DNA of 64,000 nt from Coriobacteriaceae bacterium AM100-PB1-1D-6A (GTDB taxonomy: Bacteria; Actinomycetota; Coriobacteriia; Coriobacteriales; Coriobacteriaceae): positions 368,020 through 432,019 of the forward strand of contig JAQDNC010000001.1 in the NCBI GenBank assembly GCA_027660625.1. The letters run 5' to 3'. Below, piece by piece: positions 59,615 to 64,000 of this stretch; positions within the stretch are counted from its first letter, which is position 1; every line of letters starts with the position of its first letter. Under the pieces are notes generated by a model. That model was not told where the DNA came from, did no database searches, and saw only the letters and a list, made by a program, of their open reading frames with translations. The position numbers and the translations under genes are program-made.

Positions 59615-62158
59615 GTGTCTGATCAACAACAAGAAAACGAAATAACGACGACGCAAACGGCTCCCGCTGCACCGGTTACGTCGGACCAGGCCGTGCTTTC
59701 CGCGCCGGCGCAGGTCTCGGCTCCCGAGGCGCTTAAGGCCGCCGCGCCCACCACGCCCGTTGCTAGCGAGGAGGCTGCTCCCGCTAAGCCTAAGCGCACG
59801 CGTCGTTTGGCCAAGCTTGCTGCGGACGGCGAGGATGCCGAAAAGCCCAAGCGTCGTACGACGCGCACCACGCGCGCGAAGCGCCCCGTTGCCACCGATG
59901 CTTCGGCCCCCATTTCCGATGAGGTCGCGCAGGCCCGTGCACTGGCGCAGATTAGCGAGGCCCAGGTTGTGCGTGCCCGCCGTCGCGCTGCCGAGCGCGA
60001 GGCCGCGGCATTGACTGAGCTCGCTGCGCCGGTCACCCCCGAGGCTCCTGCTGCCGAACAGTCGGCCGAGAAGACGGCACCGCGCACGCGTCGCCGTGCG
60101 GCAGCCAAGACGCAGCAGCCCGTCGAGCAGCTGACTCCTGAGGTCGCTGAAGCTCCGGCTCGTTCTGCGGCAGGGGAGGGCGCTTCCTCCGCTGAGCCCG
60201 TCGTGCACGCTGAGGTCAACGAGGTTCCCGTCGTTGATCCGGCTCTGCGCCCGCATCGTCGTGGCCGCAAGCCCAAGGCGTATGTTGAGGCCGAGAAAGC
60301 CGCTGCCGCAGCAGCTGCTGCCCAGGGCGCAGCGGTGACGGCCGAGCCTACGGCCACGGTCGATGCCCCGGTCCAGGACGCTCCGTCCACCGAGGCTCCC
60401 GCATCTGCCGATGCCGAGCCCGCCGATGTCCGTCCCGGCCGCAGCCGTCGCACCGCGGCAAAGCGCTCGACGAAGGCGAAGGTCAAGGCTGAGGCTAAGC
60501 CCGTCGACGACAAGTCCTCCGAGGCAAACGCCGATGCCGCTTCCGAGGCCGAGAACGTCGACCAGCCGGCAACTGAGAAGCCCAAGCGCACGCGCAAGAA
60601 GTCCGCGAGGGCCAAGGGTGCCGAGCAGCAGGGCGACGCCGAACCCAGCAACCATGCCAACGCCGACGCCAAGGCAGAGGGCGAGGCTCCGTCCGGCACC
60701 GATGCAACCGCAGCCGCGGCTACCGAAGGCACCGAGACCGAAGAGGGCGCCCGCCCCAGCCGCCGTCAGCACAAGCGCAACGACGAGCGCAGCGACCGCA
60801 AGGACGATCGCAACAACGACCGCCGCAGCCGTCAGCGCGACCGCAAACAGCGCAACAAGGAGCGCAACGCCGCCCCCACCGAGCCCACGCTTTCGCGCGA
60901 GGAGCTTGCGGGCATGAAGGTCGCCGAGCTGCGCGAGAAGGCAAAAGAGTTCGAGATCGAGACGACCGGCAAGAAGAAGGCCGAGCTCGTCGAGGAGATC
61001 TACACCACCGCCGCGAAGGCCGAGGGCTTCCGCGATATTAAGGGCATCCTGCAGATTCGCCCGGACAGCTCCGGTATCATCCACGCCCACGGTTACATGA
61101 AGTCCCACGAGGACGCCTTTGTTCCCGCTTACCTCATCCGCTCCGCGCGTCTGCGCACGGGCGATGTCATCGAGGGCTCGCTGCGCCCCTCGCGCGGCGG
61201 CGACAAGCGCGCCGGCCTCGCCAAGATCACGACCGTTAACGGCATGGATCCCGAGCAGATCCGTAACCGCCCCAAGTTCGGCGACCTTACCCCGGTCTAT
61301 CCCAACGAGCCGCTGCGTATGGAGCACGGCAAGGATTCCATTACCGGTCGCGCCATCGATATCGTGTCGCCGATCGGCAAGGGCCAGCGTGGCCTGATCG
61401 TGTCGCCGCCCAAGGCCGGCAAGACAACGATCCTTAAGAAGATCTGCCAGTCCATCTCGATCAACAACCCCGAGGTACACCTCATCTGCCTGCTCGTCGA
61501 CGAGCGTCCTGAAGAGGTCACCGATATGCAGCGCTCCATCAAGGGCGAGGTCGTGGCCTCGACCTTCGATATGCCTGCCGAGAACCACACCCGCGTGGCA
61601 GAGCTCGTCATCGAGCGCGCCAAGCGCATCGTGGAGCTGGGCGGCGATGTCGTGGTGGTGCTCGACTCCATCACGCGTCTTGCCCGCGCCTACAACTTGG
61701 CGGCGCCCGCCTCAGGCCGCATCCTTTCGGGCGGCGTCGATTCGGCGGCCCTGTATCCGCCCAAGCGCTTCCTGGGCGCAGCCCGTAATATCGAGAACGG
61801 TGGCTCGCTCACCATCCTGGCCTCTGCCCTCATCGACACCGGTTCCAAGATGGACGAGGTTATCTTTGAGGAGTTCAAGGGCACCGGCAACATGGAGCTT
61901 AAGCTCGACCGCGACCTGGCCGACCGCCGCATCTTCCCGGCTATCGACCCCGTTGCCTCCGGTACGCGTAACGAGGACCTGTTGGTCGACGAGCAGATGC
62001 GTCCGTTTGTCTTTGGCCTGCGTCGCATTCTTGCCGGCATGAACAACACCGAGCGCGCAGCCGCATCGTTTATCAAGGGTCTTAAGGGCACCAACACCAA
62101 CCAGGAGTTCCTGGTGCGTTCGGCCAAAAAGCACAGCGACTACGAGCAAACGTTCTAG
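59615..62158 (+). CDS. rho: Transcription termination factor Rho with very long N-terminal extension
   Basis: 847 aa, GTG start; Escherichia coli Rho has 419. Residues 1-424 are low-complexity, rich in Ala, Pro, Glu, Lys and Arg with repeated KPKRTRR-like patches and a block of NDERSDRKDDRNNDRRSRQ. The conserved Rho starts at about 425: SAP-like TLSREELAGMKVAELREKAKEF, the RNA-binding OB fold, then the P-loop SPPKAGKTT with Lys603. VDERPEEVTDMQ and the Q/R-loop region SGGVDSAALYPPKRFLGAARN follow. High-GC actinobacterial Rho proteins often carry such inserts, which bind RNA. Terminator at 62199-62227. Confidence 0.95.
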   Translation: MSDQQQENEITTTQTAPAAPVTSDQAVLSAPAQVSAPEALKAAAPTTPVASEEAAPAKPKRTRRLAKLAADGEDAEKPKRRTTRTTRAKRPVATDASAPISDEVAQARALAQISEAQVVRARRRAAEREAAALTELAAPVTPEAPAAEQSAEKTAPRTRRRAAAKTQQPVEQLTPEVAEAPARSAAGEGASSAEPVVHAEVNEVPVVDPALRPHRRGRKPKAYVEAEKAAAAAAAAQGAAVTAEPTATVDAPVQDAPSTEAPASADAEPADVRPGRSRRTAAKRSTKAKVKAEAKPVDDKSSEANADAASEAENVDQPATEKPKRTRKKSARAKGAEQQGDAEPSNHANADAKAEGEAPSGTDATAAAATEGTETEEGARPSRRQHKRNDERSDRKDDRNNDRRSRQRDRKQRNKERNAAPTEPTLSREELAGMKVAELREKAKEFEIETTGKKKAELVEEIYTTAAKAEGFRDIKGILQIRPDSSGIIHAHGYMKSHEDAFVPAYLIRSARLRTGDVIEGSLRPSRGGDKRAGLAKITTVNGMDPEQIRNRPKFGDLTPVYPNEPLRMEHGKDSITGRAIDIVSPIGKGQRGLIVSPPKAGKTTILKKICQSISINNPEVHLICLLVDERPEEVTDMQRSIKGEVVASTFDMPAENHTRVAELVIERAKRIVELGGDVVVVLDSITRLARAYNLAAPASGRILSGGVDSAALYPPKRFLGAARNIENGGSLTILASALIDTGSKMDEVIFEEFKGTGNMELKLDRDLADRRIFPAIDPVASGTRNEDLLVDEQMRPFVFGLRRILAGMNNTERAAASFIKGLKGTNTNQEFLVRSAKKHSDYEQTF

Positions 62159-62471
62159 GTTGTCATCCACACGCAGCGATAGTCATCAATGCGATAGAGG
62201 GTCGGGGCTTTGAGCCTCGGCCCTTTTCCATATCGGCGCTCTGCGCTTATTTTTGACCATAAGACTGGCAAGCAGCAGGTTTCCCGTTTCAATCCGGCAT
62301 CGTCGCTTGCAATCGACAGGGCGGTTTCGCATAATAGCTTTTAAGCTTCGCGACGGAAAACGCAGATGAAACGAACCATATACCGTTGCTTTGGGGCACA
62401 GCCCCGCTTCATCTTCTCTCGCGCAGCCAACTGAATGATGCGATTTGGGTGCTGGAAGATGGGGAGAGCTC
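62159..62471. other. Intergenic region after rho
   Basis: Contains the rho terminator (62199-62227) and then about 240 bases of ordinary sequence with no gene, repeat or convincing promoter recognised before the next ORF. Confidence 0.5.
62199..62227 (+). terminator. rho terminator
   Basis: GGGTCGGGGCT (62199-62209) pairs with AGCCTCGGCCC (62213-62223) through 11 pairs, two of them wobble, followed by TTTT. Confidence 0.85.
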
Positions 62472-63929
62472 ATGGCTTCTTCTGATGCAACACAACGAGC
62501 AGTCCTTGCTGGACTTTCCTGCGGAATCGGCCTTGCCGCTCCCGTGGTGATGTATGCTGCCACGTTGCCGTTTTCGTCGGTGAACGAGACGGTCGTCGCG
62601 GGCGCTGTTCCCTTTGCCGTGGGTGCGGTGGCGGGTGTTGGTATCTATGCCGCCTCGCTCGGCATTTCTGAATATCGCGCGCAGCATGCCGAGCGCCTGT
62701 TCCAGCCCGATGCTATGGGTGGCGCTGCGAACGTCAACGAGCATCAAAATGAGTCCCAGACCGCCTCGATGCTCACCCAACAGCAGTGGGCTGCCCCTCA
62801 GGGCGTTGCTACTGCGGCTCCTGCCGTTCCGGCAGACGCCGCGCAGCCCTCTTCGGTTTTCTCCGGCTTGACCGGTGCTTTCCAGCGCCTTCATACGGAC
62901 GACGGCGTCCCCACCATCGCTCGCGCCGCGGATGCCATGAGCGAGGCCGATGCCTGGTCCATGATCGACGGCATGCTCGACGATGATTCGCCGGTCAGCT
63001 GCGATCCCGCGCGCTCGCGCGATGTGTACCAGGTCGCCATCGACGAGCTTACCTACGGCGGTAAGACCGGCTCCTATAACCGTGATGACATCGCTGCCGC
63101 TGCGCGCGCCGTCTCGGGCTCTCATGCCGCCCCTGCGGGCAGCACAGCCGCCTTTGTGGCGCTTGTGGCTAACGCCGCCAACAACGCCGCCGCGGCTCAA
63201 TCCGTTACGTATGACACTGCCGTGCCCGTGACTCCGGCTGCCGCCACCGCCGTTGACTCCAACGCCGACGAGCCGCCGGCCGTCGACGAGGAGACTATTG
63301 CCGCCCGCCGCGCTGCCGAAAGCTCGCTGTGGGGCGCTCCTGCACAGCGGCAGGCGGCGGAGGCGGTGCCGTACAACGCGAACCTTGCCAACATGCCGAT
63401 CATCAACGACGCCTCCGCTGCGGCTATCGATCTCGATGACCTTGACGAGCCGGTCATCTCGAACGACGTGCCGTATGTGGTCGATGCCCCGGCCTCCGCG
63501 CCTCAGTCCGTCGCAGTCGACGAGCCTGTCGATGCGACTCCCGAGGAAGACGTCCCCATGGCCGATTATTCGGGCCACGAGGGCATGTGGGCTGCCGCTG
63601 TCGCAATTATGGACGAGGTCATCGAGCCTGTTCCCGTTGCCTCTCCGGTGTTTGCGCCTGCTCCTCAGCCCGCTGTCCCCGCTTACGTTGGTCGCCACAG
63701 CGCCGTGTTCCCCGAGGATACCGCCCGCATCTCGCGCGAAGGTATCGAGCGTGCCGAGGCCATCGCTGCTGGCATCATGGAGAACCGTCGTCACGAGCGC
63801 GTCAATCAGATTCTCGAGGAGGAGATCGATCGCCTGCAGTCTGCAGCGGTGAGGCGCACGGGCCGTGCCTATCTGAGTGTTATCGAGGGTGGCACCGCCA
63901 GCTTCGAGCCGCTCCGTGCGGAGGCATAA
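62472..63929 (+). CDS. Hypothetical membrane-anchored acidic Ala/Pro-rich protein
   Basis: 485 aa. ATG 62472 after GGGGAGAG. Two membrane helices lie near the N-terminus (AVLAGLSCGIGLAAPVVMYAA and TVVAGAVPFAVGAVAGVGIY). The remainder is hydrophilic: patches of folded-looking sequence (DDDSPVSCDPARSRDVYQVAIDELTYG) alternate with Ala/Pro/Val/Asp-rich linkers. A C-terminal helix follows (SREGIERAEAIAAGIMENRRHERVNQILEEE in part). No known domain recognised. It may link the membrane to a cytoplasmic partner. Confidence 0.7.
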   Translation: MASSDATQRAVLAGLSCGIGLAAPVVMYAATLPFSSVNETVVAGAVPFAVGAVAGVGIYAASLGISEYRAQHAERLFQPDAMGGAANVNEHQNESQTASMLTQQQWAAPQGVATAAPAVPADAAQPSSVFSGLTGAFQRLHTDDGVPTIARAADAMSEADAWSMIDGMLDDDSPVSCDPARSRDVYQVAIDELTYGGKTGSYNRDDIAAAARAVSGSHAAPAGSTAAFVALVANAANNAAAAQSVTYDTAVPVTPAAATAVDSNADEPPAVDEETIAARRAAESSLWGAPAQRQAAEAVPYNANLANMPIINDASAAAIDLDDLDEPVISNDVPYVVDAPASAPQSVAVDEPVDATPEEDVPMADYSGHEGMWAAAVAIMDEVIEPVPVASPVFAPAPQPAVPAYVGRHSAVFPEDTARISREGIERAEAIAAGIMENRRHERVNQILEEEIDRLQSAAVRRTGRAYLSVIEGGTASFEPLRAEA

Positions 63930-63984
63930 GTTCTTTGAAGTTAAATTAGATGCTAAAAATTTGTAATTAAGAAGGAGTGATTAC

Positions 63985-64000
63985 ATGAACAAAAATATAA
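63985..64000 (+). CDS. Start of a further gene (truncated by window end)
   Basis: ATG 63985 with a textbook GAAGGAG site at 63971-63977; only five codons (M-N-K-N-I) are visible. The surrounding sequence is strikingly A/T-rich compared with the rest, so the gene may be acquired or have a strong expression signal. Product unknown. Confidence 0.5.

Noticed and set aside
59465..61588. 707-codon minus-strand frame opposite rho
   Set aside because: Gly/Leu/Arg-rich mirror of the low-complexity Rho extension; no homology recognised, no ribosome site.

Overview
The window looks like a chromosomal segment of a Coriobacteriia actinobacterium, most likely Collinsella. This is inferred from the strongly GC-biased third codon positions, coriobacterial-type proteins (the 349-aa protein at 25548-26597, a Rho factor with a huge N-terminal extension), and the many short GGGAC-containing intergenic hairpins. 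No rRNA or marker gene is present to prove it, and no database was searched.

Layout. (1) 1-7409 is a defence island with less GC-extreme codon use. It holds the C-terminus of an Eco57I/PglX-type DNA methyltransferase, a 173-aa protein, a McrB-like AAA ATPase and a McrC-like nuclease in one operon. These are followed by a HigBA-type toxin-antitoxin pair whose antitoxin carries an ImmA/IrrE-type metallopeptidase domain, and by a convergent sce7725/sce7726 pair. (2) 7410-11628 is a junction region followed by the phosphate importer pstSCAB. (3) 11834-15069 holds an ABC-F ATPase, a HAD phosphatase and a DtxR-type regulator. (4) 15349-18120 is a Zn/Cd efflux locus (P-type ATPase, separate HMA metallochaperone, ArsR/SmtB repressor, three operator-like sites). 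(5) 18367-24873 holds an exonuclease, a 10TM metal permease, YaiI, HdeD-like, nitroreductase, two histidine phosphatases and a DUF1015-like protein. (6) 24913-26906 is a decayed M20 peptidase and a coriobacterial nuclease-like gene at a sequence junction. (7) 26947-31538 holds serA and serC, then a GIY-YIG/DUF2075 helicase with a MazG-like pyrophosphatase. (8) 31654-46008 holds transport, flippase, lactate permease (frameshifted), pckA, a B3/B4 protein with a structured leader, MarR, DegV, MGMT, trpS and a WecA/TagO-type transferase. (9) 46245-46390 is a candidate structured RNA. (10) 46534-54859 holds a radical SAM protein, tRNA-Ala(CGC), pncB, proB, an inverted proline-iminopeptidase-like gene, proA and an HD protein. 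(11) 54858-56147 is a REP-associated transposase gene bracketed by inverted copies of its likely REP. (12) 56146-64000 holds carD-like, argS, rho, a large membrane-anchored hypothetical and the first codons of one more gene.

The feature I find most interesting is a set of intergenic hairpins that share an off-centre GGGAC(A/G)GG-type core but have different arm sequences. There are at least twelve copies in four arm families here. One family flanks the RAYT-type transposase gene in inverted orientation, and its copies overlap the stop codons of proA, the HD gene and the carD-like gene. A second, MITE-like group of elements (about 118-148 bp) has unrelated terminal inverted repeats around a shared internal AAAACCGCAGGT motif.
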